Shown in pieces: positions 1 through 5,749 of a stretch of DNA of 9,526 bases (positions are counted from its first letter, which is position 1; each line of letters starts with the position of its first letter). Source of the DNA: Candidatus Sifarchaeum subterraneum (GTDB taxonomy: Archaea; Asgardarchaeota; Sifarchaeia; Sifarchaeales; Sifarchaeaceae); contig JAECRX010000056.1 in the NCBI GenBank assembly GCA_016292335.1, positions 1 to 9,526 of the forward strand, given 5' to 3'. The notes beneath the pieces were generated by a model. That model was given only the letters and a program-made list of their open reading frames with translations. It had not been told where the DNA came from and did not search any database. The translations under genes and the position numbers were made by a program.

Positions 1-39
1 CAAGGAATTCCTGAATTAATAAGAGCTCTTGAGTTATGA
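1..39 (+). CDS. 3' end of a protein gene cut by the window edge
   Basis: Reading from base 1 gives QGIPELIRALEL followed by TGA at 37-39. Twelve residues are too few to identify a family. A transposon-type hairpin lies about 45 bases downstream, but its polarity appears opposite, so a link to an IS200/IS605 transposase is only a guess. The frame could also be open by chance. Confidence 0.3.
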   Translation, partial: QGIPELIRALEL

Positions 40-80
40 TAAACGGACATTCGAGTATAAAAGACGTATGGCCTTCAATT

Positions 81-112
81 CCTCCCTCACTTCAAAGTGG
101 AAGTTTTCTTAC
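81..112 (-). repeat. IS200/IS605-like right-end hairpin
   Basis: A short stem, CACT/AGTG with loop TCAA, sits in a C/T-rich then A/G-rich context. It closely resembles the stem at 5372-5388: both contain CACTTCAAAGTGG. Read on the minus strand, the form (purine-rich, hairpin, GAGG-rich tail) is that of right ends and omega-RNA 3' parts of TnpB-type elements. No matching TnpB is seen beside it, so it is probably a solo remnant. Confidence 0.4.
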
Positions 113-700
113 TCCATTTTATGGTTTTTGTTCTTCTTTTTTGGAAAATAATCAAAAATCAAAATGCTTTGTATGATATAGTTGAGTTAAAAAAAGTTAT
201 ATCTGATATGAAAAAGTATAAATGGATTGACACTTTAAACGTCAATTTCCTGAGAGATATCGCTGTCTGCGATGGCTATTCCTAGAGCTACCAAGATAAA
301 GTTATATTCACCCAACCGACAAAAATCAGATATAAAATTTATCAAAGAAGGTCCTAGACAAGCCATCAGAAATCTGCTCATCGTCAATCTCCTTGAAGAT
401 TAGCTAAAAATCAATGGCCTATCTGGAATAAATTTTTTTCAAAGTTTAAAATCATACCGACAAAAATCTAAATTATACTTTTACTTAGGAATAACTCAAA
501 TAGCCCATCGTATTTTCCCTACGAAAAGAAAATGGCTCAAAAATGGTTTTTTAATGGCCGTTTTTCAATGTACTGGAATCAAAAAACAATATGCTGATTT
601 CACATTACAAAATTGTAATTTAAAATTTTACGACACTGGGAATTATTCAGATCTGGGATACTACTTTTTATCTAAAAATATTTTTATTCCCAATCATTAA
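97..700 (+). pseudogene. Decayed unrecognised gene with frameshift and internal stop
   Basis: Protein-like sequence runs through two frames. The first (from ATG 97 or 121) includes ELKKVISDMKKYKWIDTL and ends at TAG 283-285. The second, from ATG 272, reads MAIPRATKIKLYSPNRQKS and onward, meets TAG at 401-403, then continues open through YFYLGITQIAHRIFPTKRK to TAA 698-700. The two frames overlap at 272-285, as expected after one small indel. A 13-base direct repeat (ACCGACAAAAATC at 315 and 456) lies 141 bases apart, a multiple of three, and encodes RQKS both times. No ribosome binding site or domain is recognised. The nearby hairpins make an old transposase possible, but nothing shows it. The alternative is two short unrelated ORFs. 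Confidence 0.4.
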
Positions 701-718
701 AGAGGGTATATAAAAATA

Positions 719-727
719 AGGAGATGA
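719..727 (+). promoter_or_regulatory. Shine-Dalgarno site for the 115-residue protein
   Basis: AGGAGATGA lies six bases before the ATG at 734, so it fixes the start. A TATATAAAA stretch at 707-715 resembles an archaeal box A. It is too close to the start codon to give a leader containing this site, so the real promoter may lie further upstream. Confidence 0.6.
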
Positions 728-733
728 GAAAAT

Positions 734-1081
734 ATGCCTCAGAAATGGTTGCCAATAGAAACTTACTCTGTAGTGTTTCGGCGTGAGTTTAATCTCGGCG
801 ATGGAGGAAAAGCATCGGCTTTAATTGTATGTCGAGATAGTACTGGTTTTCGGGTGCAACTAGTTTTTCTTCATCCAGATAGTGCCCCTGTTGACAATAT
901 TGCGGAAATTAATGAAAAATTTGGCAGAATATGTTTCTCATCAGACCAATATCTCTGGTGCATAGATTTACTCCGGAACGAGAAACCGGTGTATATAGTG
1001 CTTGACGATGAACGCCCAAACCTGCATAATCGCCTGTACACAGGTGAAGAGCCAGTAGGTGAAGGCGAAATAAGTGGTTAA
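734..1081 (+). CDS. Small conserved-looking protein of unknown function
   Basis: An intact 115-residue protein, soluble in appearance, with no signal peptide or membrane segment. Notable stretches are FRREFNLGDGGKASALIVCR near residues 15-34, WCIDLLRNEKPVYIVLDDERP near 75-95, and an acidic, glycine-rich tail EEPVGEGEISG. From memory, similar short proteins with an LLRNE-PVY core and an EPVGEGE tail occur in many bacteria without an assigned role; I cannot verify this here. The DGGK and LLRNE stretches suggest a compact beta-rich fold, but that is inference. The start is well supported by AGGAG upstream. Codon choice (CGG, GGC, CTC, CGC) is richer in G+C than the decayed sequence on either side, which would fit recent transfer. 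No partner gene is beside it. Confidence 0.75.
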   Translation: MPQKWLPIETYSVVFRREFNLGDGGKASALIVCRDSTGFRVQLVFLHPDSAPVDNIAEINEKFGRICFSSDQYLWCIDLLRNEKPVYIVLDDERPNLHNRLYTGEEPVGEGEISG

Positions 1082-1132
1082 TGGGAGTTCAAACGGTTAT
1101 ACTGTTTATATAGTTCTTGGAAAAGAACAAAA

Positions 1133-1330
1133 TCAATTTTCTTCTTTTTTTGAAGTATGCAATTTTTCAAAAAGAGGTAGAGACAAGCCGATCACGATCA
1201 AAGTATTGATAATAACAAAAGTTAAGATTAAATCGGGATGTTCCTGTAATATCTGAAATTGTTGATAGATAAGATATGAGAAAAGGATTACACAAACCAC
1301 AGTGGCGATTAAATTTATATTTTCTTTCAT
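1133..1330 (-). CDS. Small membrane protein with two transmembrane helices
   Basis: A 65-residue protein. After a short MKEN start come two hydrophobic stretches, about residues 6-22 (LIATVVCVILFSYLIYQ) and 35-55 (ILTFVIINTLIVIGLSLPLF). They are joined by a polar loop with EHPD, and a basic/acidic tail HTSKKEEN follows. This is a plausible helical hairpin with both ends on one side of the membrane. GAGG lies seven bases before the ATG on the minus strand, a fair ribosome binding site. The reading frame of the transposon remnant upstream ends in a stop that directly abuts this ATG, so transcription could come from that side. No family is recognised. Small size leaves some doubt that it is expressed. 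Confidence 0.55.
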   Translation of the reverse strand: MKENINLIATVVCVILFSYLIYQQFQILQEHPDLILTFVIINTLIVIGLSLPLFEKLHTSKKEEN

Positions 1331-1453
1331 CTAAATCCCTCTAAGGAGATTCCCTCCCTCAAGTGGGAAAGGAATGCTAATAAACTGAACCGATTCGACT
1401 GATTCTAACAGGGATGTTTTCTTCGGAGACATAGTATATCGTTTTCCGTCCAT
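1331..1453 (-). pseudogene. Possible transposase (TnpB-type) C-terminal remnant
   Basis: A minus-strand reading of 40 codons, MDGKRYTMSP onward, ends PFPLEGGNLLRGI and stops at 1331-1333. The purine-rich hairpin at 1350-1374 encodes the last part. Right-end hairpins overlapping or just following the tnpB stop are usual for IS200/IS605-type elements, which is why I suggest this origin. No catalytic motif is present, and stops interrupt all frames upstream. An overlapping frame (1377-1463) ending RISRIGSVY is an alternative reading. Confidence 0.3.
1350..1374 (-). repeat. Hairpin, IS200/IS605 right-end-like
   Basis: TTCC (1350-1353) pairs with GGAA (1371-1374), and TCCC (1355-1358) pairs with GGGA (1365-1368). 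On the minus strand the order (pyrimidine-rich arm, loop, GAGGGAGGGAA) resembles the other right-end-like hairpins in this window. Confidence 0.4.
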
Positions 1454-1670
1454 ATCGTATCATAAATATCACGTTCCTTCAGAGCAGAGTTTTTGCCTTT
1501 CTACAACTTTCATACTTTTATTGATTACTCTCCTAAGGATCATCGAACTAGAAAGTCTTTGCTTTCTCCTTTTCCTTTATTGCTAATCCCATAATTTGAT
1601 CACGTTTTCCATGAAAAACAAAATAAATTGAAAAAAAATCAAAGTGGTTTTTGATTGATAAACCCTGTAG
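1454..1670. other. Stretch without a recognisable gene
   Basis: AT-rich with short pyrimidine tracts on the plus strand and frequent stops in all frames. It may hold decayed upstream parts of the transposon remnant ending at 1331, but no motif supports that. Nothing else is seen. Confidence 0.4.
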
Positions 1671-1683
1671 AAAAATATAAAGG
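1671..1683 (+). promoter_or_regulatory. Candidate TATA box for the MoaD/SAMP-like gene
   Basis: AAAAATATAAAGG lies about 43 bases before the ATG at 1720. Archaeal transcription normally starts about 25 bases after such a box, giving a leader of roughly 15-20 bases. That leader would include the SD-like GAGTGG at 1708-1713. Based on sequence only. Confidence 0.4.
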
Positions 1684-1719
1684 AATATCAAAGATCCACA
1701 AATATAAGAGTGGTAAAAA

Positions 1720-2013
1720 ATGACTTTTCAGGTGAAGATTAAGCTCTTTGCAACCTTGCGAGAAATTGCCGGAAAATCAGAAATAAAAATCCAGGTAGAA
1801 CAAAATACAACAGTAATGGATGTCATACAGCAGCTATCTGGGCAATTCGGCAATAAATTTAGAGACCATATTTTTGATAAAAATACTAAGCAAATAAACT
1901 CTTATCTTCTATTTCTGATAAATGGAGAAAGCGTCCACGCAAAGGAGAATTTTAAAACCGAGTTAAAACCAGGGGATACATTAGCTATTCTTCCTCCAGT
2001 TGGAGGTGGATAA
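1720..2013 (+). CDS. MoaD/ThiS/Urm1-family sulfur carrier (SAMP-like)
   Basis: A 97-residue beta-grasp protein. The start VKIKLFATLREIAGKSEIKI matches the MoaD family, as do LFLINGES at about residues 64-71, LKPGDTLAILPPV at 81-93 and the closing GGG. In this family the C-terminal glycine is adenylated by an E1-like enzyme, then carries sulfur as a thiocarboxylate for molybdopterin or tRNA 2-thiouridine synthesis. In archaea the same proteins (SAMPs) are also conjugated to lysines of target proteins. Three terminal glycines rather than two is a small oddity. Length is normal for archaeal members. No MoaE, E1 or molybdopterin gene is nearby, so sulfur transfer to tRNA and protein conjugation both remain open. 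GAGTGG lies six bases before the ATG. Confidence 0.88.
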   Translation: MTFQVKIKLFATLREIAGKSEIKIQVEQNTTVMDVIQQLSGQFGNKFRDHIFDKNTKQINSYLLFLINGESVHAKENFKTELKPGDTLAILPPVGGG

Positions 2014-2309
2014 AACCAACACCTCAAAGAACGATGTTTTCTTATGTAGATTCTAAAGATGGGAGAGAACCCATTGGTTGAACCACTTGCTAACAAGGTA
2101 ACAAGCTTCCTGCGTCACTGTCGGACAACTCAACCAAGCTTCACGTCCTGCAATTCCTTTGGTAATGGGAATACACCCAAGAGATAGCGGAGTGGACCGT
2201 TGAAAAACATGATTGGATAACGCGATTTATCACACCGACAAGTCAGTGGATCTTCTCCCTCGATATTTATGAACAAATAATAAATCTCCAGGGATATGAA
2301 TCAACGAAG
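2014..2309. other. Gene-free stretch between the MoaD-like gene and e-MtaB
   Basis: About 300 bases, somewhat richer in G+C between 2050 and 2200 than its surroundings. A plus-strand reading from ATG 2059 (MGENPLVEPLANKVTSFL) ends after about 40 codons and shows no known motif. The e-MtaB frame stays open upstream of its chosen start but offers no convincing earlier start codon. No RNA gene or strong repeat is seen. Confidence 0.4.
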
Positions 2310-2318
2310 TTGAATTTA

Positions 2319-3623
2319 ATGATAGAAACATATGAAAAAAAAGTTTTCTTAGAATCATATGGTTGTAGCTATAATACAGCATCTTCAGAAGTAATATTGG
2401 GCCTAATTTCAAAAGAAAATTTTGAGATCGTTAGTGACATAAAAGATGCTAGTTTGATAATATTAAATACATGTATTGTTAAATCTCAGACGGAATCAAG
2501 GATCACTCACAGGATAAAGTTTCTTGAAAAAGAATACCCAAATAAGAAATTGATTATCACTGGGTGCATGCCCGAAGTCTATCCAGAAAAAATTGAACAA
2601 ATTGCTCCTAAAGCAAGCATGATCGGGCCACATTATGTAACATCCTTTGTTGAAATAGTGAAGAAGATAATCGAAGGAAATCGAATTACTGCCATAGGAA
2701 AACGATCAGATCCAAAATTATGTCTATCTAGGGTGAGGAGAAATCCAGTTATAGGTATCATACCTATTGCTCAAGGATGCTCCTCTAATTGTTCGTATTG
2801 TATTGTAAAACCTGTGATGGGGCCTTTAATTTCTTTTCCTAAAGAAATGATCTTGAAGGAAGTGAAAAGAAGTTTAACAGAAGGATGCAAAGAAATTTGG
2901 CTAACTGCGCAAGATACAAGCTCTTATGGATTAGACATTAACGATAGTCTTCCTTCTTTGCTTAATGAAATAGTTAGTTTTGAAAATGAATTTAAAATCA
3001 GAGTTGGAATGATGAACCCTTCAGTTGCTTTCCTTTTTCTTGAAGATTTAGTCGAATCATATAAGAATCCTAAGATATACAAATTTCTGCACTTACCAGT
3101 TCAATCTGGAAATGATCGTATTCTAAAACTGATGAATAGAAAATATGCACCAGAACAATTCGAGGAAATTATAAGTAGGTTCAGAAAGTCTTTTCCGGAA
3201 ATATCTATTTCCACAGACATCATAGTTGGGTTTCCGGGAGAAACAGAAGAGGAATTTAAAGATTCCGTTCAGCTTATCAAAAAAACGAAACCAGATATTG
3301 TCAACATCTCAAAATTTGGGCCGAGACAAAAAACCAAAGCAGCCAAAATGAAACAGCTCCCAAGTCATATTATAAAAGAGAGATCAAAAAGATTGGCCAA
3401 AATATGTCGTGAAATTTCTATCAAAAAAAATAAACAATGGATTGGAAAACAACACGTAATCTTGATATCTGAAAAAGGTAAAAAAGGTGGATGGAAAGGT
3501 AGAAATTTTGCATACAAACCCGTAATCGTCAAAACAAATCGAAATTTACTTGGCAAATTTGTTAATGTCAGTATCATTGATGCAAAACAGACTTATTTGA
3601 TTGGTAATCTTCAAAATATATAA
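2319..3623 (+). CDS. tRNA-t6A37 methylthiotransferase (e-MtaB, CDKAL1-like)
   Basis: A radical-SAM enzyme of 434 residues. It inserts sulfur and a methyl group into t6A at position 37 of tRNAs that decode ANN codons, giving ms2t6A. The N-terminal domain has the three cysteines for the auxiliary [4Fe-4S] cluster: C16 in ESYGCSYN, C52 in NTCIV and C83 in TGCMPE. The radical-SAM CxxxCxxC is C154, C158 and C161 in GCSSNCSYC. Further family motifs are HLPVQSGNDRIL (about 258) and DIIVGFPGETEEEF (about 300). A TRAM RNA-binding domain closes the protein from about residue 370 (GRNFAYKPVIV). Order and length match the archaeal/eukaryal e-MtaB group better than bacterial MiaB, whose substrate is i6A. 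Start: ATG 2319 is preferred; TTG 2310 in the same frame is possible. No strong ribosome binding site is visible. Confidence 0.93.
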   Translation: MIETYEKKVFLESYGCSYNTASSEVILGLISKENFEIVSDIKDASLIILNTCIVKSQTESRITHRIKFLEKEYPNKKLIITGCMPEVYPEKIEQIAPKASMIGPHYVTSFVEIVKKIIEGNRITAIGKRSDPKLCLSRVRRNPVIGIIPIAQGCSSNCSYCIVKPVMGPLISFPKEMILKEVKRSLTEGCKEIWLTAQDTSSYGLDINDSLPSLLNEIVSFENEFKIRVGMMNPSVAFLFLEDLVESYKNPKIYKFLHLPVQSGNDRILKLMNRKYAPEQFEEIISRFRKSFPEISISTDIIVGFPGETEEEFKDSVQLIKKTKPDIVNISKFGPRQKTKAAKMKQLPSHIIKERSKRLAKICREISIKKNKQWIGKQHVILISEKGKKGGWKGRNFAYKPVIVKTNRNLLGKFVNVSIIDAKQTYLIGNLQNI

Positions 3624-3816
3624 AGATAATTCTCCCTCTGTCTACAGGTCCTTATCAGTCGTAGGAAGTATTCTTTATTTTTGAAAGTGAATCTTTTTAA
3701 TTCGTCTTCTTTTCCTCTTCAAGAATGCTTTATGGTATCTTCTAGAGAAAAAAGTGGCATGGAATCATTAATAGAAAAGAAAATTAAATTTTAGAGTCTG
3801 AACGGGTGTATTCGGT
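3624..3816. terminator. Convergent spacer with T-rich terminators
   Basis: e-MtaB and ftsZ converge here. On the plus strand, T runs such as TCTTTTTAATT (3690-3700) and TCTTCTTTTCCTCTT (3706-3720) suit archaeal termination on oligo-T. The A-rich stretch at 3773-3791 reads as a T run on the minus strand, but it lies beyond the ftsZ stop in the right position for that gene. No hairpin is needed or seen. Confidence 0.4.
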
Positions 3817-4941
3817 TCAATAATCATCAATTCTATCTAATCCAAGGTCTAAATCGCTTGTAGAAGAGTAAAAATCTTTCATTTTGTATATCCGGCTATA
3901 ATTTGTCTTATTTTGGGAAAAAGAACGTCTTTCAGGACCAAGGATTTGTGGAGATTGTACACCAGTTACAATCAGTATAACCCGTAATATATCTTCAAGA
4001 CGAGGTTCAACCCTAGCACCCATGATTATTTGGGCATTTGGATCTAATTTAGATGCGAGAATTTCGACAGTTTTGTTTGCCTCAGATAAACTAAGATCAG
4101 CTCCACCCGTGATGTGAATTATTGCTCTAGTTGCTCCTTCAACGTTTACATCTAGGAGAGGACATTCTAAAGCATTCAAAACAGCATCTTCGGCGCGGTT
4201 TAGAGAATTCGATTCTCCAAGTCCAACTATTGCTACTCCGCCTGATGTATGCATAATTGTTCTAACATCCGCAAAATCTAAGTTAATTAAACTCGGAAGA
4301 GCAATTGTTTCAGTTATTCCTTTAATAAAATTTGCAAGGACTTCATCAGCTACACTAAATGCCTCATCAATGGGATATTGGAGGGCGATTTCAAGTAATC
4401 GGTTATTATCAATTATCACAACAGTATCAGCAAACCTTCGAAGGATATTCAATCCTTCCTGAGCTTTTTGAATTCTTGCATTTTCTATTTTGAACGGTAA
4501 CGTCACTACTCCAATAACAATTGCTCCAATTGATTTCGCAATTTCAGCAATTACAGGGGCACTACCTGTTCCAGTACCCCCTCCTAATCCCGCCGCAAGA
4601 AAAACTAATTTGGAGTCCATCAAAGCGTTAATCAACTTATCTTTACTTTCTTCTGCTGCAGCGGCTCCTACTTCAGGATATCCTCCTGCACCTAATCCAC
4701 TAGCGATTGTTTCACCAATAAGTATCTTCTTATGTGCTTTGACATTATCCAGATGTTGTTTATCTGTGTTAATGGCAACACACTCGGCGCCCCTGATACC
4801 AATTGTCATTAGACGATTTACAGTATTGTTACCCGCACCCCCTATACCACAAACTTTGATGTAAGCCTCAGAAGATGCAGAAGGTGCTAAAAGGCCTTGA
4901 TCATCTTTTAACGCATCATTTGATAGAGGTTTCACAGTCAT
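3817..4941 (-). CDS. ftsZ: Cell-division GTPase FtsZ (archaeal, FtsZ1-like)
   Basis: A tubulin-family GTPase of 374 residues. It assembles into filaments at the division site. The nucleotide-binding loops are intact: T1 CGIGGAGNN (31-39), the tubulin signature GGGTGTGS (120-127) and the DNNRLLEIA segment (178-186). The T7 synergy loop NLDFADV (220-226) carries the acidic residues that complete the active site of the neighbouring subunit. A short variable N-terminus precedes the core, and a linker ends in DLDLGLDRIDDY, a candidate peptide for binding membrane anchors such as SepF. The sequence resembles archaeal FtsZ1, but I cannot rule out FtsZ2. Start: GGAG at 4944-4947 is only two bases from ATG 4941 and eight bases from GTG 4935, so GTG 4935 may be used; GTG 4944 overlaps the GGAG. 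No division partner is adjacent. Confidence 0.94.
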   Translation of the reverse strand: MTVKPLSNDALKDDQGLLAPSASSEAYIKVCGIGGAGNNTVNRLMTIGIRGAECVAINTDKQHLDNVKAHKKILIGETIASGLGAGGYPEVGAAAAEESKDKLINALMDSKLVFLAAGLGGGTGTGSAPVIAEIAKSIGAIVIGVVTLPFKIENARIQKAQEGLNILRRFADTVVIIDNNRLLEIALQYPIDEAFSVADEVLANFIKGITETIALPSLINLDFADVRTIMHTSGGVAIVGLGESNSLNRAEDAVLNALECPLLDVNVEGATRAIIHITGGADLSLSEANKTVEILASKLDPNAQIIMGARVEPRLEDILRVILIVTGVQSPQILGPERRSFSQNKTNYSRIYKMKDFYSSTSDLDLGLDRIDDY

Positions 4942-5020
4942 CACTCCTTTTTTTGGAAAAATGATTTATCTTCCCAAAGAAGAGTGTTACTCTAACGGAT
5001 TTTGATCAGTTTAGGATTGA
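4942..5020. other. Upstream region of ftsZ
   Basis: About 80 bases between the ftsZ start and the transposon right end, so the ftsZ promoter must lie here or inside the remnant. GAAGATAAATC on the minus strand near 4970 is AT-rich and a weak box A candidate. The transposon end therefore abuts the ftsZ control region. Confidence 0.35.
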
Positions 5021-5062
5021 CATCCTCTCCGCCCATAAGGACGGAGATTCCTATAAGGAATC
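5021..5062 (-). repeat. IS200/IS605 (TnpB-type) right end with tandem hairpins
   Basis: Two stems sit side by side. CTCCG (5027-5031) pairs with CGGAG (5042-5046), extended by CC/GG across a bulged A. GATTCCT (5046-5052) pairs with AGGAATC (5056-5062). On the minus strand the order (AATC, CCG-rich hairpin, GGAGAGGATGTCAA) is the usual right-end form of archaeal and bacterial TnpB elements, where it also forms the 3' scaffold of the omega (guide) RNA. It directly follows the TnpB remnant on the same strand, as expected. If the RNA is still made, the guide would come from bases just below 5018, toward ftsZ. Confidence 0.65.
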
Positions 5063-5080
5063 TAAATGACGAGAGGTTTT

Positions 5081-5209
5081 CTACTCACAACAATTGGGTG
5101 GAATTATAGGATGTGCAAAAGCAACTCCGTCTGCCAAGATATACCCAACAGACAACTTGCCAAGATTAATGGATCTATTCAGATCCGCGTGATATTCTTT
5201 ATTGAAGTG
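5081..5209 (-). pseudogene. TnpB (IS200/IS605 OrfB) C-terminal remnant
   Basis: The minus strand reads HFNKEYHADLNRSINLGKL for its first 19 residues, then continues about 23 more to end PIIPPNCCE and TAG (5081-5083). The ADLN-SINLGK segment matches the RuvC III motif of TnpB nucleases (normally ADLNGAINL), whose aspartate is catalytic. An in-frame TAA (5210-5212) lies just before it. No zinc-finger cysteines or RuvC I/II motifs are seen further upstream on this strand, so the rest of the gene is lost or scrambled. Family identity is well supported despite the short length because the right end follows 19 bases after the stop. Confidence 0.7.
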
Positions 5210-5347
5210 TTAACATTATCGTTTTTACAATAAAATTGGAAAAAACGGAACTCTTTTTCAATTAAATTTTTCACATGCTATTTCACTTACTAGGGTTAGT
5301 AGAGAGGTAATTTCAGATTAAAAAGAAAAGTAATATTCAAGTACTAT
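5210..5347. other. AT-rich stretch beyond the TnpB remnant
   Basis: No ORF, RNA or strong repeat is recognised. It may be eroded tnpB sequence, but no readable motif remains in any frame. Confidence 0.4.
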
Positions 5348-5416
5348 TGCATTCATCCGTAACCTCCTTCTCACCACTTCAAAGTGGGAGTTGCCTTGAA
5401 GGATTTTATGAATGCA
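5348..5416. repeat. 69-base nested palindrome, possible mini-transposon end
   Basis: Three nested inverted repeats: TGCATTCAT (5348-5356) with ATGAATGCA (5408-5416), CCTTC (5366-5370) with GAAGG (5398-5402), and a core CCACT/AGTGG around TCAA (5374-5387) extended by CTC/GAG across a bulged A. The core is close to the hairpin at 88-99. On the minus strand it looks like an IS200/IS605 right end, but with outer arms that could fold the whole unit into one long hairpin. Confidence 0.55.
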
Positions 5417-5735
5417 TTTTTCGAAAAATACTTTAAGATAAAAATTTTTAAATACAAGAAAGAGTTTTTAAATCAAAAAGTGTTTCTTTTTTTGGAGGTT
5501 GATCCTTTGCGGAGGGATCACCAAATGGAAGTTCTTGAAAAATATTAGTACTGCGGCTGAACACACAGCGAATGCTCCTTTTGTCTATTTTGGAACTTAC
5601 CAAAACTGCGTTTCTCAAGAACTTCTTAAAGGGACTGAATGCAAAGAAATCTTGTATATTTTCTTGCAGAATCCTTCCCATTTCAGTCCACTTTCCGTAA
5701 ACATTGTTTATGGATATACACATACAAATTTTTGT
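5417..5735. other. Region upstream of metG without a recognised gene
   Basis: Open frames exist on both strands (for example 5499-5765 plus and 5448-5723 minus). They overlap each other or the metG start and have no known motif, so I do not call them. T-rich tracts lie at 5454-5494. A small stem TGATCC/GGATCA (5500-5505 with 5515-5520) lies after them. The region probably holds the metG promoter and leader. Confidence 0.4.
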
Positions 5736-5742
5736 GGAGGTG
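5736..5742 (+). promoter_or_regulatory. Shine-Dalgarno site that fixes the metG start
   Basis: GGAGGTG, the perfect complement of the 16S rRNA 3' tail, ends seven bases before ATG 5750. It favours this start over in-frame ATG 5639, which would add 37 residues unlike any MetRS. Confidence 0.75.
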
Positions 5743-5749
5743 TTCTTTT

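Noticed and set aside
401..403. TAG read as pyrrolysine
   Set aside because: No Pyl gene is seen, and the region already shows a frameshift; decay is simpler.
2310..2318. TTG start for e-MtaB
   Set aside because: ATG at 2319 is preferred; the three extra residues add no conserved sequence and no ribosome binding site supports the TTG.
4490..4864. Long open frame antisense to ftsZ
   Set aside because: It mirrors glycine- and alanine-rich ftsZ codons and has no coding features of its own.
5639..5749. N-terminal extension of MetRS by 37 residues
   Set aside because: It is unlike MetRS N-termini, and GGAGGTG at 5736-5742 sets the start at 5750.
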